Below are positions 20,181-29,922 of a stretch of DNA of 64,000 nt, piece after piece. The first letter of the stretch is position 1. Each line of letters begins with the position of its first letter. This DNA comes from Cyanophora paradoxa (taxonomy: Eukaryota > Glaucocystophyceae > Cyanophorales > Cyanophoraceae): NCBI GenBank assembly GCA_004431415.1, contig QPMI01000655.1, positions 124,001 to 188,000 on the forward strand, read 5' to 3'. Below the pieces are notes generated by a model. That model made no database searches, was not told the origin of the DNA, and was given only the letters and a program-made list of their open reading frames with translations. A program made the position numbers and the translations under genes.

Positions 20181-23100
20181 TTAGAAGTGGTGTGCGTGGG
20201 CGATGCCGGCGAGGTCGCCGTCCTCCTGCGCGGGGGCGACATGGCGGGCTCAGGCGGGGCCGAGGGGCGGGGCAGGGCGGGCGGGGCGGGGGCGGCGCAC
20301 GGCGTGGTGCGCGTGGGCGTCGGCGGCGTGGGCCTCGTGCTCGGCCGCCGGCTCCTCGGCGAGGGCGCCCGCCTCCTCCGCCCCCGCGGGGGCGGTGTAG
20401 GCGGTGAAGGCCTCGTCCGAGCCGTCCGCCTCCCCCGCCTCCTCCTCCGCCGCCTCCTCCGCGCCGCCGGCCGCCGGGGCGTACTTGTCGAGCAGCGAGT
20501 GCAGCGCCGCCGACTCCTCCACGCTCTGGGCCTCCGCGTCCAGCAGCGCCGCCGCCGCCGCCTTGCCGGCCGCCGCCCCCGCCTTGGGCACGCACATGCA
20601 GAGCGCCTTGTCCGTCTCCACGGCCGCCGGCAGGGTGCCCAGGGCGAGGCCCTTGGCGGCGACCTTGGCCGCTGCAGCGGCGCCCTTGGCGGCGGGGGCG
20701 AGCATGGCCTTGACCATCTTCACCTGCACGCGCCCCGGCGTGGGCAGCGGGACCGAGGCGGGGGGCGGGGGCGGGGGCGGGGGGCCCGGGGGAGGGCGGC
20801 TGGCACCTCGGCCTTGGCGGCGGCGACCTTGGCCTTGTCGTCGGCCATCTTCGCGGCCATCACCTTGAGCTTCTCCTGCGGCGCGCGTCAGCCTCGGGGC
20901 GGCGCCGCCGGGGCGGGGCGGCGCGAGGGGCGGGGCGGGCGGGCCTTGAGGGAGTCGGCCTTGGCGTCGCGCCCCGCCGCCTTGGCCTTCTCAATCGCCT
21001 TCTTCACCTCCCGCACCGCCTTCTTGTCCTCCTTCAGCGTCTGCTTCACGTCCTGCGCCCGCGCCACCCGGCGCCTCAGCGACGGGCCCGAGGGCGCGGC
21101 GCGCACGTCGGGGGGGAGGAGACCTTGACGGCCTTCTTCGCCTCCTTGACGAGCTTCGCCTGCGTCCCCGTGAGCCTCCAAGCGAGCAGAGCGGTGCGTC
21201 TGCTAGATCCAGGTCCGTGTGGAAACTCGTGCCCGCACCTGCGTCTTCTTGGCGCGCTCGGCGATTTTCACCATCTTGCTCTTCAGCTTGTCCGCCTTGT
21301 TCTCAAGCTTCTCGACCAGCTTCTCCTTCCCCGCATCCTTGGCCTGCAGCGGGGGGAACTCTGAGCACAGCAGGAGCGGGGGCGCGGGGCGCCCGGGGGG
21401 CGGGCCGGGGGCCGGGGCGCGCACGGCGGCGATCTTGGCCTTGACGTCGGCGAGCTTGGTGGCCACCTTGCCGACCTTGGCCGACGCCTTCTCCACCCAC
21501 TTCTCCAGCAGCCTGCCCGCGCCGGCGCCTCAGAGCGCGCTGCGGGGGGGCGCGTCCCGGCCGCCGGCCCCGCACTTGATGATCTTGTCGCGTGCCTCCT
21601 TCCCGGCCTTGTCCACCGCCGCCGCCTAGCGCCGCATCGTGAGAAGCTGCAGAAGACGCTGGGGGGCGGAACGGGCACCTTCTTCTCCACCTTCGCCAGC
21701 TTCACTGCGGTACAGAGTGAGGCGGCGGGTCTCCGAGCTCAACGAGTGGCAGGGGCTCGCAGGCTACCCTTCAGCTTGGCCAGCTTCTCCTTGAGCTTCT
21801 GGACCTTCTTGTCGTTGCCGGCCTTCTTCGCCTGCGGGGCGGAGAGAAGCGTGAGGGGCGGGGTGGCGTGGAGGGCCGGGGGCGGGGGCGCGCCGTCTTG
21901 AGCTTCTCCTTGGCGTCCTTGATCTTGTCCTTGATCTTGGCGACCTTCTCCTTAAGGCGCTTCTCAATGCGCTCGAGGCGCTTGACCTCCTGCGCGGGGC
22001 GCCGCTCGTGAGCGAGCCGCGCAGGGGCCAGCGGAGGGGGGCCCGCCCTCGCTGGGGGGCGGGCGGGGCGGGGCGGGGCGGGGCGGGGCGGGGCGGGGAC
22101 CTGCTGGTGGACCTTGACGATCTTGTCGCGGATCGCCTGCTCCCTCCCCATCCACGGTCAGCCTCGCCAGACGAACGGGACGAGCCGAGGGGGGGGGGAC
22201 GGGCCTGCTTCATCTTGCCCAGCTTTGCCTTCTTCTCCTTCAGCGTCTTCAGCTTCTCCTGCGCGCGCGCCGGGCCCGGGGCGAATCAGCAGGCGGCTTG
22301 GAGGCTTCTCGGAGGCGCAGTGGGCTCGGGCGGGGGGCGAACCTTGAGCTTCTCGACCTTCTTGTTGTTGCCCGCCTTCTTGGCCTGCGGGGCGGAGAGG
22401 CGCGTGAGGGGCGGGGTGGAGTGGAGGGAGGGGGGCGGGGGCGCCGCGCACGTCCTTGAGCTTCTCCTTGGCGTCCTTGATCTTGTCCTTGATCTTGGCG
22501 ACCTTCTTCGCGACCTGAGCGAGCGCGTGAGCGCGCGCATCCCTCGAGCAGCTGAGCCGGCGCGTTCAATGCGTTCTTGGACACCTTCTTGTGCCACTGC
22601 GCACCCGCCCCGCCGCGTCAGGGACCGGCAACGAGGTCGATGGCGCGGCCCGGCGGGGGAGGGGGGGGGGGGGGGGCGCCTTGCGGAGCTTCTCGAGGAT
22701 TTTCTTCTTGATCTCCTTCGCCTTCTTCATCGTCTTCTTGAGCTTCTCCTTAAGCTTCGAGAGCTTTTCCTTCAGCTTTGCGACCTTCTTGTCCTTGCCC
22801 GCCTTCTTGGCCTGCCGCGCGGCGCTCAGGAAACAGGGAGGGATCCAATTCGATTGGAGGCGCGGAAAACGATACCTTCTTAAGGGCCTTCTTGACCTTC
22901 TTGATCTTCTTGCGGAGCGAGCGTGCCTTCTTAAGCTGCCTCTCGTGCCACTGCGCCCCCGCCCCGCCCCGCGCTCGGCACTGGCCAGGGCGCCGGGACG
23001 GCGCCGCTGCCTGGGTCCGGGCACCTTTTCCATCGCTTTGTAAAGTGCCTTCTTCAGCTCGAGCGACTTTGCCTTGGCCTAAAGCGGGGGCGGCGCTCAG

Positions 23101-24458
23101 CAAACAGGCCGTTGTGGTTGGAGGGGAGAAGGCGGGCGGACCTTCTTGATCTGGCTCTTCGCCTTCTTCAGCTTTTCCTGCGCGCCAAGCCCGAGCGAGG
23201 CGGGTCAGCCGGCTGCTCGGAGACCGTGGGGCAGGGGCGGGGGCGGACCTTGAGCTTCTCGACCTTCTTTTCCTTGCCGGCCTTCTTGGCCTGCGGGGCG
23301 CGCTAGCGCTCAGAAGGACCCGTGGGGCCCCGCCGCCCCGGGGCGCTGCGCACGTCCTTGATTTTGTCCTTGATCTTGGCGACTTTGGCCTTGAGCTTCT
23401 CGACCTTCTCCTTCAGCTTCGCGAGCCATTTCTTCTTCGACTGCGGGCGGCGGCGCGGGCGGGGGCGTCGGGCCGGGGCGGGCGGCCGGGGCGCGCGGGA
23501 GCATCGCCTGGCGCACCTCCATCTTCATCTTGCGGAGCTCCTTGAGCTTGGCCTTCGCCTTGTTCAGCATCTGCCCGCCGCCGCGCCCCGCAGCGCGTCA
23601 CCCGCCGCCCCCGCCCAGCCCAGCCGCACGCCCGCTCGACCCCCGCCCACCTTCTTCGCATCCTTCAGCTTCTCCTGCGCGCGCGGCGGGCCCGGGGCGG
23701 GTCAGCCGGCGGCTCGCAGGCTGCTCGAGGCCGGCGCAGGCTCTCGGCGAGGGAGGGGGGGGCGGGGGGCGCACCTTGAGCTTCTCGACCTTCTTGTCGT
23801 TGCCGGCCTTCTTCGCCTGCGGGGCGGAGAGAGGCGTGAGGGGCGGGGTGGCGTGGAGGGAGGGGGGCGGGGACGCGCCGTCTTGATCTTCTCCTTAAGG
23901 ATCTTCACCTTGTCCTTGAGCTTCTCGATCCTCTCCTTCAGCTTCGCGATCCACTGCGAGGCGCCGGCCCCGTGTCAGGAGGGCGCCCCGCAGACCATGG
24001 AGCCCAGACAGCGGCCAGCTTCCAGTCCGCGTGGCAGCCCAAGCCTAGCGGGGGTAGGAGGCGAGGGAGGGTAGGGGTAGGACCTTCTTGATGTGCTTGG
24101 AAACCTTCTTTCGGAGATCCTTGACCTTCTGCTTCTTCTCCTTGAGGTCCGCCTTCGCCTTCTTCAGCTCCTTCTTCGCCGTCTTCCTCTTCTCGTCGTT
24201 GCTCGCCTGCCGGCCGCGCCTGCTCAGGCGGGGGCGCTGCTGCGGGGCGCCGGGGCTTGCGTCGGCGCACCAGCTTGACCTTGGACTTCAGTGCCTTCAC
24301 CTGTGCGCGGCCTCGTCAGCCCCTGCCGATCGACGACGCAACATGCGCAGCCATTGTCGTCCCTCGCGTTCTGCACCTTCTCCTTCTGATCCTTGACCTG
24401 CGCGCGAGGTGGGCCGCCGGCCCTCGTCAGTCTGGGGTACGACTACCGCAAGCTCCAG

Positions 24459-24496
<38 letters not shown>

Positions 24497-26459
24497 CACA
24501 CACACACACACCTGGAGCTTGGCCTTCTCGAGCTTCTCCTGGAGCTTGGCCATCTTCTGCCCGTGCTTCCCGCCCTTGCCGGCCTCCTTCAGCTGCGCGT
24601 GCGTCACGGTGCGACGGCGCGGGATGGCTCTGGCCGATAGCTGTGCTCGCCTGCGCCGCGATCTTCTCCAGCTTGAGCTCGAGCTTCGCCGCCTTCGAGT
24701 CCTTCCCCGCCTCCTTCGCCTGGCCCGCGCGCCCCCGGCGATCTCAGCGACCCCAGACGCCCGGCGCGGCGCTGCCGGCGGCGCACCGCCTTGAGCTTCT
24801 GCTCAACAACGGCCGCCTTCTTCTCGAGTTTGGCGACCTGTGCAAAAGGAGGTGAGGCGGGAAACGGGCAGCTCTGACAGCCCGGGCGCGGAGGAACCTT
24901 GAGCTCCTTCTGCAACGCCTTGACCTGCGGAGCGCCTCGTGAGCCCCCCGGGAGACCCTCGGCGCCTCTCCGGCGAGGAGCGGACCTGCTTCTGGTCGCC
25001 GGACTGCTTGGCCTTGGCGATGCGCTCCTCCAGCCCCTTGATCTTGTCCCGCAGCTCGTTGATCGTCTGGCCCCGACCCGTCACCTCCGCCCCTCCCTGC
25101 CCCGCGCCGGCCGGGGGGCGGGGGGCAGCCACTTCTCTTGGAGGCGTGAAAACAAATTACCTTCCGCGCGTCCGTCAGCTTAGCCTTGAGGCTCTATTCC
25201 CCCCGGGGCGCGTCAGCGCGGCTTGAGGACGTGAGGGCGCGGGGCGGGCGGGGCAGGGCGGGCCTCGATCTTGTCGAGGGCGGTCTGCGCGCGCGCCGGG
25301 CCCGGGGCGGGTCAGCCGAAGGCTTGGAGGCTGCTTGGGGGCGGCGCGGGCAGGGGGCGACCTTCAACTTGTCCCGGGTAGAGCAGTCCTTGCAGTTGCC
25401 CTTGAGAGCCTTGATCGCCTTCCGCGCTTTGTTAGGTCCACGACACAAAAGCGCAGAAAAGGAAGGGAACCTTCTTGATCGCCTTGCGCTTCTCGGGGTC
25501 CTGCGGGGCGCGGAGAGCTGAGGCCGGGCCGCGGGCGGGGGCGGGGGCGGGGCTGGGGGCGGCGCCCGGACCTCGGTGATCTTGAGCTTGGCCTGGAATG
25601 AAGGAACAATGAAGCCTCGGGGGTGATGGAGAGGAGGGAAAAGAAGCGGCGGACCTTCAGCTTCATTGTCTTGACCTGCGGGTCGCGTCAGAGGCGAATC
25701 GCGTCGGGCGCGCCCAACGGACCTTATTCTTAAGGCGCTCGTTGAACTTCTTCGCACGCTCGACGCGCTGAACGGCTTTGTTCAGGATCTTGATGGCCTG
25801 TAGACGGGGCCGAGTTCAGAGAACTTGAATTCGAAACAGGCAGAGACCGCTTTGGCCGTCGTTGCACCTTCTTCGCCCCCTTCTTCTGCTTCTCCTGCAC
25901 CATCCGCCGTCAGCACGGCTTGCCGCCGGAAGGGGGGAGGAAAGGAAGGAAAGAACGAAGCAGCGAGTCCAGAACGGGCGGCGGAAGGGCGGGCGGGCCC
26001 GGCGCACCGTCTTTGCGGACAAGAGTTTGAGCTCCACGTTCAGAATCGACAGCTGCGCAGCCGCTGGGCCATCGGCCGCAGCCCGCGCGGCGCGCCGACT
26101 CGGTGCACATGACGCGGGGCCGTACCTTCAGGTTGTCGACAAGCTGCGCGGCGTCCGAGTCTCAGGAAACGTGCTGCAGTGAGACGCGAACGCGCGGAAG
26201 CACCTTTTTCAGCTTCGTGGAGTCATCAGACGTCTTCTCCTGCACCAGGCGGTTGTTAGGAACCGCGACAGACGAGCGCGGGCCTCCGGGCCGGACCTCG
26301 GACAGCTTGTCGATGAAGTCCACGGACACCTGCAGCGAATGCCGCGTTAGCATCGCACATCCGCAAAGCAGCCAGAGCGCGCGCGCGATTCGCCACCCGA
26401 CTCTAGATTTGGAGCGCCCTGCACTCGCGCTGGCGGCGGATGCTCGGACGTAGCGTCAT
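20181..26459 (-). CDS. Gene B: lysine-rich helical protein made of about 40 mini-exons
   Basis: Across 6 kb the minus strand shows about 40 tiny open blocks (6-40 codons) separated by 50-110-nt introns with donors mostly AAG|GTGCG or AAG|GTCCG and acceptors GCGCAG. The blocks encode Lys/Ala/Glu/Leu helices. The block AKKAG-D/N/K-KKVEKLK recurs at about 21830, 22380, 22800, 23285 and 23815. It is often followed by EKLKDAKK-like blocks, by WIAKLKERIEKLKDKVKILK-like blocks or by KIKDKIKDAKEKLK. Early exons are less repetitive (VSVDFIDKLSE, QLVDNLK, AIKILNKAVQRVERAKKFN). The tail is Ala-rich (AAAKVAAKGLALGTLPAAVE), then LLDKYAPAAGGAEEA, an acidic stretch, and EDGDLAGIAHAHHF before TAA (20181-20183). 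No family is recognised; it should form a very basic extended helix or coiled coil. The start (ATG 26457-26459) is a guess. Confidence 0.58.
24459..24494. repeat. 36-nt poly-C run next to (AC)n, inside an intron of gene B
   Basis: An uninterrupted C run (G run on the sense strand of gene B) is followed by about seven CA units. On the sense strand the intron begins GTGTGTGTGTGTG and passes straight into the G run. The length is likely imprecise in any assembly. Confidence 0.9.
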
Positions 26460-26917
26460 GGATTGGAGGAGAGCTACTAGGCAGAAGGACCGAGCGAGGG
26501 ACGGACGCCAGAGGAACGGATTCGCCACGCGTACGCTCCAGCTGAGAGCCCGCCGCGCAATAGGCGGTGGTCTATACCGCACGCACCGCTGGCTTCGCCA
26601 TTTTTTCCTTTCAAACCGCTCGGCCCGCGCCGACTCCTCGATTGCCGTGGTCGACGCCCTCACCGGGGTACGAGCACTTAAGCTTGTACCAAGCGACGGG
26701 TACGTCGGGTAGAAGAACCGCCCATATGCATATGCGCATGCATGCATGACGTTAACGACCATTTAGAGTTTTATAATTGCTTATCAATAAATGATGGTAA
26801 TATTCATATCCAAATTAAATATGCATCAGTGTAAGCAGTACTCGGTACGTAGGGGGGATCGAAGGCTTAGAGAGGGGGGGGAGAGAGGGGGGGAAAGGCG
26901 ATAAAGAGGGGTAAAGC
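26460..26917. promoter_or_regulatory. Divergent upstream region of gene B and the acetyltransferase gene
   Basis: No coding exon is supported. The right half is markedly AT-rich (about 26745-26825, with TTATCAATAAATGATGG) and is followed by a purine tract AGAGAGGGGGGGAGAGAGG at about 26870-26895, just upstream of the ATG at 26918. TATGCATATGCGCATGCATGCATG at about 26724 is a nearly palindromic element. Confidence 0.45.
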
Positions 26918-28149
26918 ATGGCTGCAGTGCGCGAGGTCGACGCGGACGCGACGCTGCGGTTCCTCGCGCAGCTACCGCGGTTTACGCTGAAAACGGCCGG
27001 CCACATCGCGGCGCACGACCGCTGCGTGCGGCTCGGCCTTGGCTCGGCCCCGCTACGCGTCGAGCGCACACTGGCAGACGCGCGCGAGCCGCGCGCCTAC
27101 GTGGCCTGTCTCGAATCCCGCGGTAAGGCGCGCGCGCACCCTCGGCCGGGGCGTTCCTCGGGCTGCGGGCGGCGCGAGCTAAGGGCGGGGCGGGCGGACG
27201 GGGAGAAGCTTACTGGTCGATTGCGGCGGCCGGGGATCGGGAGCTCGAGCGCTTGCTGGACCTCGACGAGCTGTGGGAGACGGCGAAGCCTGCGATCGCA
27301 TTCGGCAGCCTGGACGCCTCGCTCGTGGGCGCGGTGTCCGCCGCCGCCGCCCGCCGCGGGCTCGAGCAGGACTGGGTCGAAGAGGTGCGCCGGCGCATGC
27401 GGCACGCGGGGCGCCCCTCAGAGCTGCGGGAGCAGGTGAAGCTATTCACGTTCGAGCGGGCGGCGCCGCCGGAGGTGCCGCCGGTGCCTGCGGGGGCCGA
27501 GCTGGGCGAGCTGCGGGAGGAGGACGCGGAGACCGTCGCGCTGAACTGGACCTACGTCGACTCGAAGAACCCCGCCAAGACAGTCGCCCTCGTGCGGTGC
27601 GCCTGGAGCTCCCTGAGAAGCCATTCCCGCCGGCGTCGCGCTGCCACGCCCACCGGTCGGGGGCGCGCAGGGAGCTGATCGCGCTGCTGCCGACGTCGTG
27701 TGTGCGGGTCGGCGGGGAGCTGGCGGCCTGGTGCCTCGTTCAGTCGTACGGGGCGATCGGGATGCTCCACACGGCCCCCGCGCACCGCCGCCGCGGCCTC
27801 GGCCTCGCCGCCATGGCCGCCCTCACCCGCAGGCCCGCCCCGCGCCCTCCAGCCCCGGCCCCGCCTCGTGCCGACCTCGAACGCGCCGCAGGATCGTCGA
27901 GGGGGACCCGCGGGCCCTAACGCGCACGCCCTTCTGCTACGCCGTCGCCGGCAACACGGCGCGCCGGCGCCCGCCCGCCCCGGCCCGGCCCCGCTAACCA
28001 GCCGCCCGCCCGTCCAGGCCTCGATGGAGCTCTTCTCGCGGATGGGGTACGCGTGCGCGGGGGACGCCGTCTGGATCGCCTTCAGGCCGCACAGCGCCCC
28101 CCGGGGCGTCCCCGGCATGCCCCCCGATGTGCAACACGGCTCCGCGTGA
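26918..28149 (+). CDS. GNAT-fold acyltransferase, glycine N-acyltransferase-like
   Basis: GNAT enzymes move an acyl group from acyl-CoA to an amine. The acyl-CoA-binding motif A is visible in QSYGAIGMLHTAPAHRRRGL and GLAAMAAL (HRRRGLGLA fits R/QxxGxG/A). An N-terminal domain precedes it (ADATLRFLAQLPRFTLKTAGH, YVACLE, YWSIAAAGDRELERLLDLDE, KLFTFERAAPPEVPPVPAGA, LREEDAETVALNWTYVD), the layout of the GLYAT/FR47-like group. The C-terminal part has TPFCYAVAGNTA|SMELFSRMGYACAGDAVWIAF, where the phrase on reading again 'at the second look' in GLYAT proteins is similar (SxxLFxxLGF). Four introns of 55-110 nt fit. Start ATG 26918; stop TGA 28147-28149. The 3' end converges on the HSD17B7-like gene with 60 bp between stops. 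The acceptor substrate cannot be inferred. Confidence 0.72.
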
Positions 28150-28209
28150 CGCTCGCTGTCTCGCACTCTCGAGAGAGGGGCGGCCGCGGGCCGCTCGGCA
28201 GCTGCTGGG

Positions 28210-29618
28210 CTAGGAGACCTTCTGGGCGGCGGCCTTGCGGGGCGGAGTGCGGGCCCGGGAGGGGGACTTCTGGCGGGGGGCGGGGCCGGCGGGGGCGGGG
28301 GCGGGGGCGCGGAAGGGGCGGGCGAGGGCGCGGAGCTCGCACTCGAGGCGGCGCGCCTCCTCCAGCGTCGAAGGGGGGTACCAGCACGTCCCGATCGAGT
28401 CGTCTGCCCGCCCCAGCTCGCCGCCCCCGCCGCCCGGCCGGGAGGGAGGGGAGGGTGCGGACCCTTGTTGGCGGCGTACTTGGCGCCGGTGTCGAGGGTG
28501 CGCGGGTCCTGGCGCCAGAACCAGTGCAGCACCTCCGCCCCCGCGTGCGGCGACACCCGCAGCAGCGAGAAGACCCAAGAGAGCTGCCCCCCGAAGCCTC
28601 AGATGAGACGGCGCGGGGGGAGGGGAGGGAAGGGGGTACGCGCCAGCCAGGTGCCCCAGAAGAGGAGGGAGCGGAAGTAGATCATGTGCTCGGTGAGCCC
28701 CGAGAAGACGAAGCCCGGGCAGGCCGTGAACACGTACACGTCCCTCGCCCTGCCGCCCCACCCGCCCCTCAGCGCCCCCGGCCCCCGCCTTGGCGAGGCC
28801 TCGGGGCGGGGCACCGGAGGCGCTCGTTGAGGGCCTTGGAGACGGTGTCGCAGAGGAACTTGGAGGTGCCGTAGGCGTCGGGCCCGCTCAGGTGCTGCAG
28901 GTCCTCCCAGCTGAAGTGCCGCCGCGACGAGGTCCGCGAGCTGACCCAGACCACCCGCCCCGGCCGCGCCGCCGCCAGCGCATCCTCCAGCTCCTCGATC
29001 TGCCCCGCCCCGCACGCCATTCGCGACCGCCGGCGCCCGCGAGGGGCGCGGGGCGGGGCGGCGCGCCAGCATGTGGTGCCCCAGGAGGTTCGTGGCGAAA
29101 ACCTGCCCGAAGCCGCGCTCCGTCTTGAGCCCGCGCGGCTGCTTCACGAAGCCCCAGGGAGTGCGGTCGAAGGGCCAGAGCAGGATGCCGCTCGAGGGGT
29201 AGATGCCGGCGTTCAGGTACAGCGCGTCCAGCCGCCCGAACCTGCGCCGCCGCCGCCGCCGTCGGTCCGCCATCGCGCGCGCCCCGCGCCGGCCGGCGGG
29301 CCGCACCGGCGCTTGAACTCGGCGCTCGCCTCGAGCACGGAGGCCGGGTCAGAGACATCGATGACGAGCAGCTCGACCGAGGCGCCCGGGAACTCCTCAA
29401 CGATCTTCTTTACGGCCTCGTCTCCGCGTGCCTTGCTGCGGCAGCCGAGAACGACCTGGGCGGCGGCCGCTCGGCGGCGCTCCCCGACCCGTGCGCGCGG
29501 CGGCCGAGCGCACCGTTGTCTTCTCGCCGAGCTTCACCGCCTCGCCGGCCAGGCGGCGCACCAGCGCGAAGCCGATGCCGGCGTTTGCTCCAGTAACGAG
29601 CGCGACCTTCGTCGCCAT
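28210..29618 (-). CDS. Short-chain dehydrogenase, HSD17B7/ERG27-like 3-ketosteroid reductase
   Basis: This NADPH-dependent enzyme reduces the 3-keto group during sterol C4-demethylation. The cofactor motif is KVALVTGANAGIGFALVRRL near the start (TGxxxGIG). DVSDPASV, RFGRLDALYLNAGIYPSSG (NAG), a long insert with TERGFGQVFATNLLGHHML, the catalytic Ser in VVWVSSRTSSRRHFS, and YGTSK (YxxxK) follow in the family order. WEDLQHLSGPDAYGTSK matches the SLEDFQH...YSSSK region of HSD17B7. C-terminal motifs are YVFTACPGFVFSGLT, EVLHWFWRQDPRTLDTGAKY and a basic Pro-rich tail. Seven or so introns fit. Start ATG 29616-29618; stop TAG 28210-28212. It is divergent from the PARP gene. The C-terminal membrane segment of the animal enzyme is weak here (FRSLLFWGTWL). 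Confidence 0.78.
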
Positions 29619-29922
29619 CGCCAGTACGCGAGCGGAGGCGAGCGCTGTCGGTGAACGAAGTGCCCAGCCGTACCCCCGAGTCGACGACACAAGGACAACT
29701 GTCCGAAGCAGCGAGAGAAGCGCACCGTCTGCACTATTTCAGCACACTGCACCGCCTCGCTGACGCTTGGCAGACGCTTGCAGACGTCTCCCTCCGGAAT
29801 TACAGCACGCTTGCAGACGCTTGCAGCGTGCGGACGTCAGCCGCGCAGTCAGCCGCAACAGAGCGCAGTCAGCCGCTTGCGGCCAGCCGCTTGGCCGGCA
29901 AGAGCGAAGGAGCGTTCCCGCG
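29619..29922. promoter_or_regulatory. Divergent upstream region with short direct repeats
   Basis: About 300 bp separate the HSD17B7-like and PARP starts. CTTGCAGACG occurs at about 29776, 29811 and, with one change, 29766. GCGCAGTCAGCCGC occurs at about 29847 and 29866. No exon is supported. Confidence 0.5.

Noticed and set aside
20187-26400. Plus-strand frames rich in Leu/Ser/Phe across gene B
   Set aside because: They are antisense to Lys-rich exons (CTTCTTG against CAAGAAG), and intron signals orient the gene to the minus strand.
20187-26459. CRISPR-like or satellite array explanation for the regular spacing in gene B
   Set aside because: The repeating blocks vary in length and sequence, keep coding phase and are bordered by splice signals. 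This is a eukaryotic genome.
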